Positions 48,172-57,418 are shown, numbered from the stretch's first letter. The stretch is DNA of 64,000 bases from Amycolatopsis balhimycina FH 1894 (GCF_000384295.1 NZ_KB913037.1:1965975-2029974); one strand, 5' to 3'. The notes: generated by a model from the sequence alone, not told the origin. Translations and numbers: made by a program.

Positions 48172-49664
48172 TGGATGATGATGTGGTGGTGGCCGGCGCC
48201 GGCCCGGTCGGGCTCCTGCTCGCGGCCGAGCTGAGCCTCGCCGGCGTTTCCGTGACCGTGCTGGAACGCCTGACCGAGCAGAACCAGGCCCTCAAGGCAG
48301 GCGGGATCAACGGGCGCAGCAACCAGCTGCTCGCCCGCCGCGGGCTCGGCGCCCGGATCGCCGCGGAAGCCGCGAAGTACGGTGATGGATTCGCCGCGTT
48401 CACTCGCGAGCGCACCGCCCCCGGCGCCAACAGCCGGCCGCGAGCCCGGCTCGGCGGGCACTTCGCGGGGCTGCTCCTGAACACCGAATCGGCCCTCGAG
48501 GTCCCGCCCGCCACCGCCCTGCCGCAGCAAGCGCTGGAGCGGCTGCTCGGCGCGTGGGTGGCCGAGCTCGGCGTACCGGTGCTGACCGGCCACGAGGTCA
48601 CCGGCCTCAGCCAGAACACGGACGAAGTGACGGTGCGCGTGCGCACGAGCGAGGGCACGAAAGCCATCCGGTGCGCCTATCTCGTCGGCTGTGACGGCGG
48701 CCGCAGCACCGTTCGCAAGCTCGCGGGGTTCCCCTTTCCCGGTACTGACCCGTTGACCACCGGTTACCAGGCGGCGCTCACCCTGGACCCCGCCGTGCCC
48801 CTGCCCACCGGCTGGCACGCCACCGACCGCGGGCTGTACGCCTACGGACCGAAACCCGGCCGGATCCTCGCCGTGGAATTCACCGGCCCGCCCGCCGACC
48901 GCGATGCCCCGGTCACTCAGGCCGAGTTGCAGGAAGCACTGCGCCGCATCAGCGACACGGACGTGATCGTCACCGAAGTCGAATCGGCGGCCAGGTTCAC
49001 CGACAACACCCGCCAAGCGGCGACCTACCAAAGGGGTCGCGTTCTGCTGGCCGGCGACGCCGCACACGTGCATCCGCCGTTCGGTGGCCAAGGCCTGAAC
49101 ATCGGCCTGCAGGACGCCGCCAACCTCGGGTGGAAGCTGGCCGCGACCGTGCGGGGGTGGGCACCGAGCGGGTTGCTGGACAGCTACACCACCGAACGTC
49201 ACGCGGTAGCCGGACAGGTACTGGAGAACACCCGCGCCCAGATCGCGCTCATGCGACCGGACCCGCACAGCCGCGCGATGCGAGCTCTGTTCGCGCAGCT
49301 CCTCGAAGCCGACGTGACTCTGACCGACTTGCTGGGAGCCCGGCTGCAAGGCCTCGACGTCCGCTACGACGCGGGCCCTCGGACTCACCCGTTGACCGGG
49401 CGTTACCTGCCCGACCTCCCCGGCCTGGCAGACGCCATGCGGCTGCCCCGGCCGGTGCTGGCCGAGCTGAGTGACTCGGCGGGGTTGGGTGCTGTCGTCG
49501 AAGGATGGAGTGACCGGGTCGACCTGCGTCGCCTACCCGCGGTGCCTGGCGTGACCGCGTTGCTGCTCCGCCCGGACGGCTACGTCGCCTGGGCCGCGGA
49601 CGGCGCCCCGGACGTGGCTTCGCTTCACGAAGCCCTGACCACGTGGTTCGGCGAACCACGCTGA
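48171..49664 (+). CDS. FAD-dependent monooxygenase, aromatic hydroxylase type
   Basis: A 497-residue PHBH-fold monooxygenase. DVVVAGAGPVGLLLAAELSL is the FAD loop, YLVGCDGGRSTVRKLAGFPF the DG motif, VLLAGDAAHVHPPFGGQGLN the GD motif, and GVTALLLRPDGYVAWAADGA starts the thioredoxin-like C-terminal tail. It resembles polyketide and rifampicin-type hydroxylases, so it may tailor or inactivate an aromatic compound. It is under a divergent TetR regulator. The lack of a Shine-Dalgarno before ATG 48171 is unusual in this window. Confidence 0.92.
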   Translation: MDDDVVVAGAGPVGLLLAAELSLAGVSVTVLERLTEQNQALKAGGINGRSNQLLARRGLGARIAAEAAKYGDGFAAFTRERTAPGANSRPRARLGGHFAGLLLNTESALEVPPATALPQQALERLLGAWVAELGVPVLTGHEVTGLSQNTDEVTVRVRTSEGTKAIRCAYLVGCDGGRSTVRKLAGFPFPGTDPLTTGYQAALTLDPAVPLPTGWHATDRGLYAYGPKPGRILAVEFTGPPADRDAPVTQAELQEALRRISDTDVIVTEVESAARFTDNTRQAATYQRGRVLLAGDAAHVHPPFGGQGLNIGLQDAANLGWKLAATVRGWAPSGLLDSYTTERHAVAGQVLENTRAQIALMRPDPHSRAMRALFAQLLEADVTLTDLLGARLQGLDVRYDAGPRTHPLTGRYLPDLPGLADAMRLPRPVLAELSDSAGLGAVVEGWSDRVDLRRLPAVPGVTALLLRPDGYVAWAADGAPDVASLHEALTTWFGEPR

Positions 49665-49726
49665 GCGATTCCGTCGGCTTGTTCCTCGGGCGCGATCGTG
49701 CTGCCCCGGCCGCGGCGATCGGGATC

Positions 49727-50386
49727 CTAATCCGTCGCCGGTTCAGCAGTCTGATCCGGCTGGCCGGTCCGGTTCAGAAGGCCGGCGAGGTAGATGTCGG
49801 CATGGCGGCGAGCGGTGGATTTCCAGTCCGGCACGTGGGGCAGGCCTTGTGCCAGCAACGCGCCGAACGTGACGATGTCCGCTCGGGTGACCTCGATCCG
49901 GATCGAGCCGTCACCTTTGCCCCGTTCGAGGATCGAGCCCAGCGTCCGATGGGCCTCGTCTCGCAGTGCGACCGTGGCCTGGTCGTTGATGACCGGCCCG
50001 CCGTGCATCGGGAGCACAAGGTCCGTTCCGTGCGCGATGGTCCGCTCGAGAAAGAAGCGAATCCCCTCGATCGGCGGCCCGTCGAGGGCCGCGGCTCGCC
50101 GGGCGGTCTCCAGCACGAGCTGGAAGGACCGGTGCGTCAACGCGCTGAGCAGCGCGTCCCGCGACGGGAAGTGGCGGTACACGGTCCCGACGCCGACCCC
50201 GGCGTCCGCCGCGATGGTGGCCATCGGAACCGCGGTCCCTTCCCGGCGGACCGCGACTGCAGCGGCTTCCAGGACCCGGTCGCGGTTGTCGACCGCATCG
50301 CGCCGCAGCTCCCGCCGCCTGCCGGGCTCGTCCCGTTTCCCGCTCACGGCACCGATCATTGCAGGCCGGTGCTCCGCCGGCGTCAT
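49727..50386 (-). CDS. TetR/AcrR-family regulator
   Basis: A 219-residue TetR protein converging on the monooxygenase at 48171. The helix-turn-helix is VLEAAAVAVRREGTAVPMAT with IAADAGVGVGTVYRHFPSRD, the last part being the usual recognition helix. The C-terminal domain is of the TetR_C_33/SbtR kind. ATG 50386 and ATG 50359 are both possible; neither has a strong ribosome-binding site. Right of it begins an IS remnant, so any divergent target has been lost. Confidence 0.86.
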   Translation of the reverse strand: MTPAEHRPAMIGAVSGKRDEPGRRRELRRDAVDNRDRVLEAAAVAVRREGTAVPMATIAADAGVGVGTVYRHFPSRDALLSALTHRSFQLVLETARRAAALDGPPIEGIRFFLERTIAHGTDLVLPMHGGPVINDQATVALRDEAHRTLGSILERGKGDGSIRIEVTRADIVTFGALLAQGLPHVPDWKSTARRHADIYLAGLLNRTGQPDQTAEPATD

Positions 50387-50461
50387 TGACAGCAGATCGC
50401 GTGTTCCGGCCCCGATCGCCGTCGATCCGGTCTGTACGAATCTCTGGAAAGCAGGACCGTT

Positions 50462-50938
50462 GTGACGTTCACCGTCGACCCTGAGGCCGGTGAGGGCGAG
50501 CTGTATCTGTGCGGTCAAGACTGCTATTCCAACAAGATCGTCGGCTGCTCCATCGCCACGCACATGCGGGCCTCACTCGCCGTCAGCGCGCTGCGTAACG
50601 CGATCGCACTGCGCGACCCGCACGGTGTCGTGGTCCACTCCGACCGCGGATCCAATTCCGGTCGGCGGCCTGCCGACGTCTGCTGCGCGGCCATGGGCCG
50701 AGCGGGTCGATGGGCCGGGTCGGGGCGGGCGTGCGGTGACAACGCCGCGATGGAATCGTTCTTCTCGTTGCTGCAGAAGAACGTCCTCGATACCCGGCGG
50801 TGGCGCACCCGGGAGGCACTCCAGTCGGCGATTGTGCCGGGTCGAGACGAAGTATCACGCAAACGCCGCCAACGCACCCCTGGGCAAGCTCACCCCGGTC
50901 GAGTTTGAGGCCATCTCCACCACCGCAGCAGCGGCCTG
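50462..50938 (+). pseudogene. IS3-type transposase, truncated and frameshifted
   Basis: Pieces of a DDE transposase: GELYLCGQDCYSNKIVGCSI, then VVVHSDRGSNS with the second Asp, then DNAAMESFFSLLQKNVLDTR with the Glu, and in another frame ETKYHANAANAPLGKLTPVE to the stop at 50938. The N-terminal part with the first Asp and the orfA helix-turn-helix are missing, and at least two shifts break the frame. No terminal repeats were found. Confidence 0.78.
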
Positions 50939-51028
50939 AATCTTTACCGTCTCGATGCCCACGTCAGCCAGGCCCGCGTCACACGAGATCATAAACTGTC
51001 CAGCCCGGTCGCGGATGAGAAACCTGAA
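50939..51028 (-). pseudogene. Second transposase remnant (DDE integrase core)
   Basis: On the minus strand FRFLIRDRAGQFMISCDAGL followed by ADVGIETVKI matches the conserved segment around the second Asp of rve-type transposases. It abuts the IS3-like remnant tail to tail. Only about 30 residues are clear. Confidence 0.55.
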
Positions 51029-51330
51029 GTCATCAGCGCGACATCGGCGGTCGTAGTCCAGCGCCACACCCAACCGAACCACGACCAGCGACACATCCTC
51101 GAATGCAACACGAAGCGTAGCAACACGACGATTTTCCGGGGAAGCAGCGGGGGTTGAGGCCAGTTGCCGACAGCCAGGTCGTCGCTGAGCTCGGCGAAGG
51201 AGCGTGCGGCTTGGCGGCGCCAGACCAGGCGTCACCAAGCTCGAACCTGACCGAGCACGAAGCACACGCGTCGCCACAGCGCTACGAGACTCGGGAAAGC
51301 ACCCGCATCCCGGAATCGGTCAGTCGTTGC
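51029..51330. other. Intergenic stretch next to IS remnants
   Basis: No gene supported. Weak minus-strand coding pattern continues from the transposase remnant up to about 51100; the rest is featureless and contains the 3' flank of the membrane-protein gene. Confidence 0.45.
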
Positions 51331-52224
51331 CTACTCGGCTACGGTGAAGGTCGGCTTCGCGCTGTCCGAGCCGTACCTGAGGTAGGACACAAGCTGCTCC
51401 CCCAGCTCACGTTCCTCAGCTGGGTTCGCGGGCAGGGGCCAGCGCAGTTTCCGGTAGAGATCCAGCCGGTGAAGATCGACCGCGGCCTCGATCAGTTCGG
51501 CGTGGGTTCGCGCCGCCCCGTGGACGACGGTGCGTTGCAGCAGCACCGCGGCGGCGATGCCCAGCGGGGCCACCCACCACACCCACGGGCCGAGAACGAC
51601 GAGCAAAAGGCACCAGAATACCGCCATGACCGCCCGCTCCAGCGCGTTCACGGCGGCGGTGATCTCCTTCTGGGTGGGTTCCGGCATGACGAGGAACAGG
51701 TGCGGCCAGATCGCGACCGGGTCGAGGCCGTACTTGTCGATCGGCCGGGTCTGGGCGGCACGCACCAAGTTGCCGAGCGTGGTGGGCAGGTACCGGTCGG
51801 ACTCGCTGGGCAACTGCCGAAGCCGCCGATCCAGCCGGGCGTCGGTGCGTTGTTCTCGTTCGAGCTCTTGCATCGCTCCGGCGTCGCGGTCGGCGGCGCT
51901 CGTGATGCGGCGCACCAGACGCGCTCGAACGGGGTCCAGCCAGGTCGGCCAGTATCCTTGCAGCCATCTGAGGACCTGCGGAGTCATCGCGAGAACGACG
52001 ACGGCGACCAGTGTCACGCCGACCAGAACGGCCGCCGTTGCCAGGCCCTGTTCGAAACCGGAGCGTCCCGTCAGCCATCGCGTCGTTCGGGCGATGAGGG
52101 CCCCGCCGTCGTGGCTGGACCAGGCAGCGACGGCCGCGCCCAGGAAAGCTGTCGCCAGGAGCGCCGCGCCGAACACGCGTTGCGAGGCCCGCCCGCTGAC
52201 CGTCCGGAAGATCGAGTCGATCAC
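51331..52224 (-). CDS. Membrane protein of the CHAT operon
   Basis: A 297-residue protein. Hydrophobic segments lie at about residues 14-34 and 57-80 (LATAAVLVGVTLVAVVVLAM) and as a pair near 200-232 (VFWCLLLVVLGPWVWWVAPL). A cytoplasmic region between about 85 and 190 is charged and helical (AMQELEREQRTDARLDRRLR). No known family is recognised. The GTG at 52224 overlaps the previous stop as GTGA and has GAGGAAC upstream. As last gene of the CHAT operon it might be the effector or anchor that acts at the membrane. Confidence 0.75.
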   Translation of the reverse strand: MIDSIFRTVSGRASQRVFGAALLATAFLGAAVAAWSSHDGGALIARTTRWLTGRSGFEQGLATAAVLVGVTLVAVVVLAMTPQVLRWLQGYWPTWLDPVRARLVRRITSAADRDAGAMQELEREQRTDARLDRRLRQLPSESDRYLPTTLGNLVRAAQTRPIDKYGLDPVAIWPHLFLVMPEPTQKEITAAVNALERAVMAVFWCLLLVVLGPWVWWVAPLGIAAAVLLQRTVVHGAARTHAELIEAAVDLHRLDLYRKLRWPLPANPAEERELGEQLVSYLRYGSDSAKPTFTVAE

Positions 52225-52592
52225 GGTTGTTCCTCGGTGCGGACCAAGTCGACGTCGTGCACCGGGCACTTCGGCGGTCGCTCCCCGACGAAGCGCCGGT
52301 ACCAGACCAAAGTGCCCTCGGGGCAGGTGAACGTCGCGGACGGCCGCACGAACCCGGGATCACCGCTCAAGCGGGTGTAGTCCCGCTCGCTCGCCGAGAC
52401 CGCCTCCAGGTAGTCGGACATCCACTCGCGCACCCGGTCTTGCCGGCTGATCACCGATATCAGGCTCTCGTCGTCGGGTGCAGCCGCGAGCTCGGCCGTG
52501 AACGTGCCCGCCGACTCCGTCCCGATCAGTTCGGGCAGGTGAGGCCGCACTGCTGCCGCGGCACCGCGGATCGACGATTCTTCGTTGGACAC
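52221..52592 (-). CDS. Small protein with C-terminal zinc-ribbon-like CP...CPxH motif
   Basis: A 123-residue protein. Residues 1-75 are helical and acidic. The last 35 contain FTCPEGTLVWYRRFVGERPP followed by KCPVHDVDLVR, where the CP/CPxH pairing suggests a metal-binding knuckle. Similar WYR...CPxH tails occur in actinobacterial proteins encoded beside conflict-system effectors (from memory of such proteins, not searched). The GTG at 52592 is chosen because GAGGAG lies 6 bases upstream; it is 10 bases after the CHAT stop. It overlaps the membrane-protein gene by GTGA. It is probably an adaptor or sensor for the CHAT protein. Confidence 0.7.
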   Translation of the reverse strand: MSNEESSIRGAAAAVRPHLPELIGTESAGTFTAELAAAPDDESLISVISRQDRVREWMSDYLEAVSASERDYTRLSGDPGFVRPSATFTCPEGTLVWYRRFVGERPPKCPVHDVDLVRTEEQP

Positions 52593-52602
52593 TCGGAGCT
52601 CC

Positions 52603-55600
52603 TCATGCACCTACGTAGATGAACGGCGCCCAGAAGTATGGCTCACTGAACGGGCGGTCGGTCGACGGCCGCAGTCGCAGGAACTCGAGCGCCGGCGGCA
52701 AGTCTGCGCATTCTCGGAGAATCTCGCCCGCGGACACGGTGCGCAACCACTTGCGGGCACGGGCCAGCGCCACCGGCGGCTCCGAACTGCGGTACTCGCG
52801 GTAGAACGTCTGCACGAGCAAGAGGGTCGCCGCGTCGTCCACCTGCCACAGCGTTCCGATGACGCCGATTGCGCCGCTGTGGATGCACGCGGACGGCAGG
52901 CCGACGACTTCGTCACGCGCGGACAAGACGTCGCTGATCCCGGTCTGACAGGCGGAGAGGAACGCGAGCCGCACGCCGTTGAGCAACTGGTGCTGGATGA
53001 GTTCGCGCAGCGGTAACGGTTCCTCGTCGACGTAGATGGCTGATTCGGCAGGCTCGTCGAGCTGGTAGATCCCATGCGTCGCGAGATGCAGGTGATCGAA
53101 TCGCGCCAGCGCGGCCAGCAAGTCGTCCTTGGCCGACGGCCCCGCCGGCACCGTGAGCCCGTCACCGAACATCGCGGCGACGGCTTCGACTTCGCGGCTC
53201 GCGAGCGGGAGGGATCGATGGGCGTAGCCGAGCACGCCGGGTCGCCGTCCGCTCTTCCGTGCCAGCCTCGTGCGGCAGTGGTGCCGGACTTCGGCGGAGA
53301 CGGCGTGGACCAGGACCGAGCCGTCTTCGGTGAACAGAGCGAAGGGCACGGCGCTCCACGGGCCCATCGGGACGATCATGGTCGTCCCGAGACCCTGCAG
53401 GCCGTCCCGCAACCATCCCGCCACCGGCGACCGTTGCAAGTCCTCGATCGCCTGGCGCATCAGCTCGCCACCGAGAACCGCGCCCACGAGCAGCCCGCCG
53501 CGGGGCCCGTCGCGGTGGAGCAGCAGCGCGGCCAGGTGCTCGTGCGTGAATGCGTGCTCCCGCTTCTCGATCAGGCCGGTTTCCGGCCGAAGGGTGAGCA
53601 TGACCGTGCCCCACGCCGACGACAGGATGTAGACGACTGCGTCCAGCCCGGCGGCGTACCGGCGGATCGCGGCGACGTCGGTCGGCGCCGGGGTGGTCAG
53701 CCGGGCGCGCGCCTGCGCCGCCGCTCGCCGGGCCGACTCCAGCTCGGACTGTCGTTGCCGGTCCTCGGAGCGTGCCTGCTGGGCCGTGGTACGCGGGTGG
53801 GCGAGCCACGGCACGCGGACAGCGGCCTCGGCGGCCCGCATCGACGCGAGGGCACTGAGGTACTCCCGATACTCGTCCGAGTCGTGGTCGGCCGACAGGT
53901 CCACTGTGTCCGGGTCGAGTTCGAGGGCCTCCCGCAACGCGAACGCCCGGCCCGCCTCGGCGAGCATCGCCGCCTGTGCGAGATCGCCGGCGCGGGCCGT
54001 CGCGTACGCCGCGGAAGTGTGCGCTACGCCGGCCTGCCGGAACAGCGCCGTTCGGGCGGACGCCCGCGCCGCGTCTTGATATGCGTACCGGAATGCGGTG
54101 ACCGCGGACTGGAAGGCCTCGGCCGCTTCCGGCCACCGCGCGGCCTCGGCGTGGCATTCGCCGACGACGTCGGCGGCCCGGGCGGCGATGACCGGCGCCC
54201 GCGCCGGAGTCAGCTCCTGCAACGCGAGCTCACCATGCACGACCGCCGCGCCCAGGTTCCCGTGGATCTGGTGCACGACCGCCTTGTTGAGCTGGGCGAT
54301 TCCCCACTCGAACGGAAGGCTGTCACGCGGTAGTGCCTTGATCGCATCCTCTGCGCACTTCAAGGATCCAGGCAGATCCGGATCGGCCATTTGCGCCTTG
54401 ACCAGGCTGAGCCCGGACATCGTCAGACCCCACGCCCGTGGTTGGCGGTCTCGGTCGTGGAGGAGGATCGCCCGGGCACCGTGTTCCAGGGCGCGGCCGG
54501 CGTACTCGACGGCCCCGCTGTTCACCCGTCGGCCGAAGAGGGTGGCGAGCTGCTGATGGCATTCGCCGGCGACGGGAGTGTCGGGCTCGACGGCCGCGAG
54601 AACCTCTTCGATCAAGTCGACGGACTGCTGCTCGAACCGCTCGACCGGCTCCAGATCGCGCTCGAGCATGGTCATCGCCAGTCCGAGCCGGGCGCGGGAC
54701 CATTCGCCGAGATTGTTCTCCCGGCGGGTCGCGGCCGTCGCATTGCTGAAGCAGGTGAACGCCATCTCGATGTTACCGGCCCGGTCACCGGCGTAGCGCT
54801 CCTGATAGCAGATCCCGAGGTTGTTCTGGACCATCGCCCACTCCATCGGAGCGTGTTCGCGCCGTAGTCCGGTCGCGGCGAATTCCAGTTCTTCACGGGC
54901 CTTCTCGATGTTGGCCGACCGATCACCGCGCTGCGAGCGCAGGTACTGCATACCCAGGTTGTTGCGGATCAGCGCAACGGTGAAGGCACTCTCCGCCGGG
55001 TCGAGCAGCGCCAGCGCTTCTTCGCCCAGCCGGAAGCTACGTGCCTCGTTCTCAGCCGGGTCGCCGGTGAGGCGGGCACCGTACGCGTTGTGCAGATTGC
55101 CCAGAACGGCGGCGCGGCGAGCCCGGTCGCGGAGGCTGTCGACCCGGCTCAGCTCCGGGAGTCCGAGGGCTTCCTCACCGACCCTGATGGACCGTTCGAT
55201 CCAGGTATCCACAGCGCCGGTTCGCCTCTGTTCGTAGTACATCATGCCGAGGTTGCTCAGTGCGGCGGCCAGCCAGGTGCGCTCCGCTTCCGCGCGCAGC
55301 ACGGGCAAGACCGGCTCCAGGATGGCAATCGCCTCAGTGTGGTCCTCGACACCGCTGTGCTCGTCCAGCTTGAAGCGGGCCAGGGCGCGGTAGACGCTCG
55401 CGTGCGCCCGCTGACTGCCTTCGGCCCGCTCCTCCAACGCTGTCGACTGGATCAGCGCCCGCTCGAACCCCTGCGGCGTCGCGCCGCGCACCGGATCGAT
55501 GAGCTCTTCGATCTGGGTCAGCTCCACGGCGATTCGGAGCTTTTCCAAGACCGGGGTCACTTCTGCGATGCGCTGGTCGGCTGCCTCGCCGAAGCGCCGT

Positions 55601-56139
55601 CGGGCGAGGCTCAGTTCCGCGAGCGAGGTGTCGACCTGCGTCAGTTGGTCCACGACAGCGGCTGACGGATCGAGGCGCTCCCGAATCCGGGCGAGCAGAG
55701 CTTCCAGATCGTCCGGAAGGGGCTCCTCCGGTGGCGCAGCCTCCTGGTTCGCCGGCGTCGGCTCCGTCATCCAGTTCTCGATGACCGGGGTTATCGCCTC
55801 GAGTTCGCCCCAGCCGACGTGCGGTGCCTCGGTCAGGTTTTCGGCCGCGCGGACCACCTGCGCCAGATCCGTCCCGGTCCACTGGCTGTCGTGGCGGCTC
55901 ATCCCCGGCACCGCGATGTACAACATCGTGGGCAGGTGTCGCTGGTGGTAGACGAGCAGGGGATGCGGAAGGCGCGTGGTGCTGTGGCAGTAGCGGCAGA
56001 CGAAGTCGAAGATGATCCCCTCGCGAATTTCGTCGAGAACCTGGGGCTCGGCCTCCAGATTGCGGATCATGCGCAGCTCGACGAGCATCTGCCGACGGCA
56101 CCCGTCGCACTCGGCGACACCCCCTACCGGGTCATACAT
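52603..56139 (-). CDS. CpXC-TPR-CHAT protease-like protein
   Basis: A 1178-residue three-part protein. The N-terminal CpXC-type zinc domain has Cys11/Cys14 and Cys48/Cys51. A helical repeat region (about 200-760) has tetratricopeptide-like units such as AVLGNLHNAYGARL, ALIRNNLGMQYL and AMVQNNLGICYQ. The C-terminal CHAT domain (about 860-1178) carries the caspase-like dyad His1022 in LHLATHG and Cys1064 in LSACQTG. CHAT proteins cut proteins in cell-death and anti-phage systems. ATG 56139 has TTGGAGC upstream. It leads an operon with a small zinc-ribbon-like protein and a membrane protein, which may be its partners or targets. Confidence 0.92.
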   Translation of the reverse strand: MYDPVGGVAECDGCRRQMLVELRMIRNLEAEPQVLDEIREGIIFDFVCRYCHSTTRLPHPLLVYHQRHLPTMLYIAVPGMSRHDSQWTGTDLAQVVRAAENLTEAPHVGWGELEAITPVIENWMTEPTPANQEAAPPEEPLPDDLEALLARIRERLDPSAAVVDQLTQVDTSLAELSLARRRFGEAADQRIAEVTPVLEKLRIAVELTQIEELIDPVRGATPQGFERALIQSTALEERAEGSQRAHASVYRALARFKLDEHSGVEDHTEAIAILEPVLPVLRAEAERTWLAAALSNLGMMYYEQRRTGAVDTWIERSIRVGEEALGLPELSRVDSLRDRARRAAVLGNLHNAYGARLTGDPAENEARSFRLGEEALALLDPAESAFTVALIRNNLGMQYLRSQRGDRSANIEKAREELEFAATGLRREHAPMEWAMVQNNLGICYQERYAGDRAGNIEMAFTCFSNATAATRRENNLGEWSRARLGLAMTMLERDLEPVERFEQQSVDLIEEVLAAVEPDTPVAGECHQQLATLFGRRVNSGAVEYAGRALEHGARAILLHDRDRQPRAWGLTMSGLSLVKAQMADPDLPGSLKCAEDAIKALPRDSLPFEWGIAQLNKAVVHQIHGNLGAAVVHGELALQELTPARAPVIAARAADVVGECHAEAARWPEAAEAFQSAVTAFRYAYQDAARASARTALFRQAGVAHTSAAYATARAGDLAQAAMLAEAGRAFALREALELDPDTVDLSADHDSDEYREYLSALASMRAAEAAVRVPWLAHPRTTAQQARSEDRQRQSELESARRAAAQARARLTTPAPTDVAAIRRYAAGLDAVVYILSSAWGTVMLTLRPETGLIEKREHAFTHEHLAALLLHRDGPRGGLLVGAVLGGELMRQAIEDLQRSPVAGWLRDGLQGLGTTMIVPMGPWSAVPFALFTEDGSVLVHAVSAEVRHHCRTRLARKSGRRPGVLGYAHRSLPLASREVEAVAAMFGDGLTVPAGPSAKDDLLAALARFDHLHLATHGIYQLDEPAESAIYVDEEPLPLRELIQHQLLNGVRLAFLSACQTGISDVLSARDEVVGLPSACIHSGAIGVIGTLWQVDDAATLLLVQTFYREYRSSEPPVALARARKWLRTVSAGEILRECADLPPALEFLRLRPSTDRPFSEPYFWAPFIYVGA

Positions 56140-56433
56140 GTCAAGCTCCAACCTGGCACTTTCGATATGGGGCACTGGTCCCGCCGGCAAACTGCGACCC
56201 GGGCGCCGGCATCCAGTCCCCCGGTGATATCTGCACCGTTATACCGAGTTTCACATCGAAACACAGCGGCGACTGCAGTGGGAAAAACGCGTTCATGCCA
56301 CTGATCGCGTTGCCACCGGGGTCACCGCCCGCGACGGACACGAATGATCACGCCGCACGCCCCAATACCGATGAGGCGGCGTTGAGCGCGTCTGACCGAT
56401 CGTCATCCGAGCCAACCGAGCCGATCGCGCACA
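56140..56433. other. Upstream region of the CHAT operon
   Basis: About 290 bp between the CHAT start and a decayed acetyltransferase. It must hold the operon promoter. A slightly lower G+C patch occurs around 56220-56260. No gene or clear operator was seen. Confidence 0.4.
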
Positions 56434-56640
56434 ATGGCCGACGTGACGATCACCCTGCCCCTACCGCAGATCGAGTCGCAGCCACCTTGGGGCTGCGCCC
56501 ATGGCGGCTGGACGACCTACCGGCGCTGGTCGAAGCTCACCGCGATCCAAGGCTGCGCCGGTGGCTGGCCACCGCCCTGGCCGACGAAACCGAAGCCCGG
56601 CAGTGGCTGGACCATCCGGTCCAATACCCCGGGCATCATG
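56434..56640 (+). pseudogene. GNAT acetyltransferase, N-terminal fragment
   Basis: ATG 56434 gives MADVTITLPLPQIES, then a shift near 56480 leads to LGLRPWRLDDLPALVEAHRD and PRLRRWLATALADETEARQW, the standard opening of RimJ-like GNAT acetyltransferases. The acetyl-CoA-binding part is absent. Sequence from 56640 to 56858 shows no clear gene. Confidence 0.65.
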
Positions 56641-56858
56641 ACCGGCCGCAGGACGACCAGGTCGGGCAACGCCAAGACCAGCGATGTCGATTCCAACACC
56701 GACGCGGTGCCGCCCCGATGCTGACTGGGACATGTTCGTTGTCGCGTACTTCCAGGCGTTGCGACAGACCATCTGGCCCTTTCCAGGTTCACGGGGCAGC
56801 GCGTTCGAGTTCGGGCGCTCCGGACGGCCGGATTCGCTTCACACGGGAAGCCGAACAT

Positions 56859-56874
56859 GGTATCGGTCGATACC
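56859..56874. promoter_or_regulatory. MarR operator-like inverted repeat
   Basis: GGTATCG and CGATACC with a 2-base centre form a 7-2-7 inverted repeat 35 bp before the MarR ATG. The GTATCG core recurs after the gene at 57419 and 57434. Confidence 0.65.
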
Positions 56875-56908
56875 GTATCGTGTGATTCGTTGCTGCTAGC
56901 GTGCCTTC

Positions 56909-57379
56909 ATGACCGCTGATGCTCCACGTCGGGCGACCGACCGCCCTGGGGATGGTTCACCCTTCGCGCTCGGGCTGTTGCTGCGGCGGGCGCACTGGCG
57001 CGCCGCCGCGGTGATGACCGAGGCGCTGCGGCCGCTCGGCATCGAGCTGCGGCATTTTGCCGTGCTGATCGTGCTCGCCGATCGTGGGCCCACCCTGCAG
57101 CGGGACCTCGGAGCGGAGACCGGGTCCGACAAGGCGGGGATCATGCGCGTCGTCGACGACCTGGAGCGCAAGGGCCTGGCCGTGCGCAAGGCCGTCCCCG
57201 GGGACCGGCGGGCACGGGCCGTCGAGATCACGCCCGCGGGCCTGGAGCTGTTCGACGCTGCCCACGTCGCCGCGGAACCGCTGGCCGAACGCCTGGCCGG
57301 CGATCTGGAGCCCGGCGAGCCCGAGCGGCTGGCGGAGCTGCTGACCCGGTTCGCTCATCCCGAGAACCCCAAAGCTTAA
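56909..57379 (+). CDS. MarR-family transcriptional regulator
   Basis: A 156-residue MarR protein. Alpha-1 is FALGLLLRRAHWRAAAVMTE, the recognition region is GAETGSDKAGIMRVVDDLER with KGLAVRKAV, and the wing is GDRRARAVEIT. The ATG at 56909 is the first of the frame; no strong ribosome-binding site is visible. GTATCG-based inverted repeats lie before it and before the nitroreductase gene that follows, so it likely represses both itself and that redox pair in response to a phenol, quinone or nitro compound. Confidence 0.88.
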   Translation: MTADAPRRATDRPGDGSPFALGLLLRRAHWRAAAVMTEALRPLGIELRHFAVLIVLADRGPTLQRDLGAETGSDKAGIMRVVDDLERKGLAVRKAVPGDRRARAVEITPAGLELFDAAHVAAEPLAERLAGDLEPGEPERLAELLTRFAHPENPKA

Positions 57380-57418
57380 GCCGCCGAAAAGTCGCGTCCG
57401 TCACCATGCGGGATGTTA

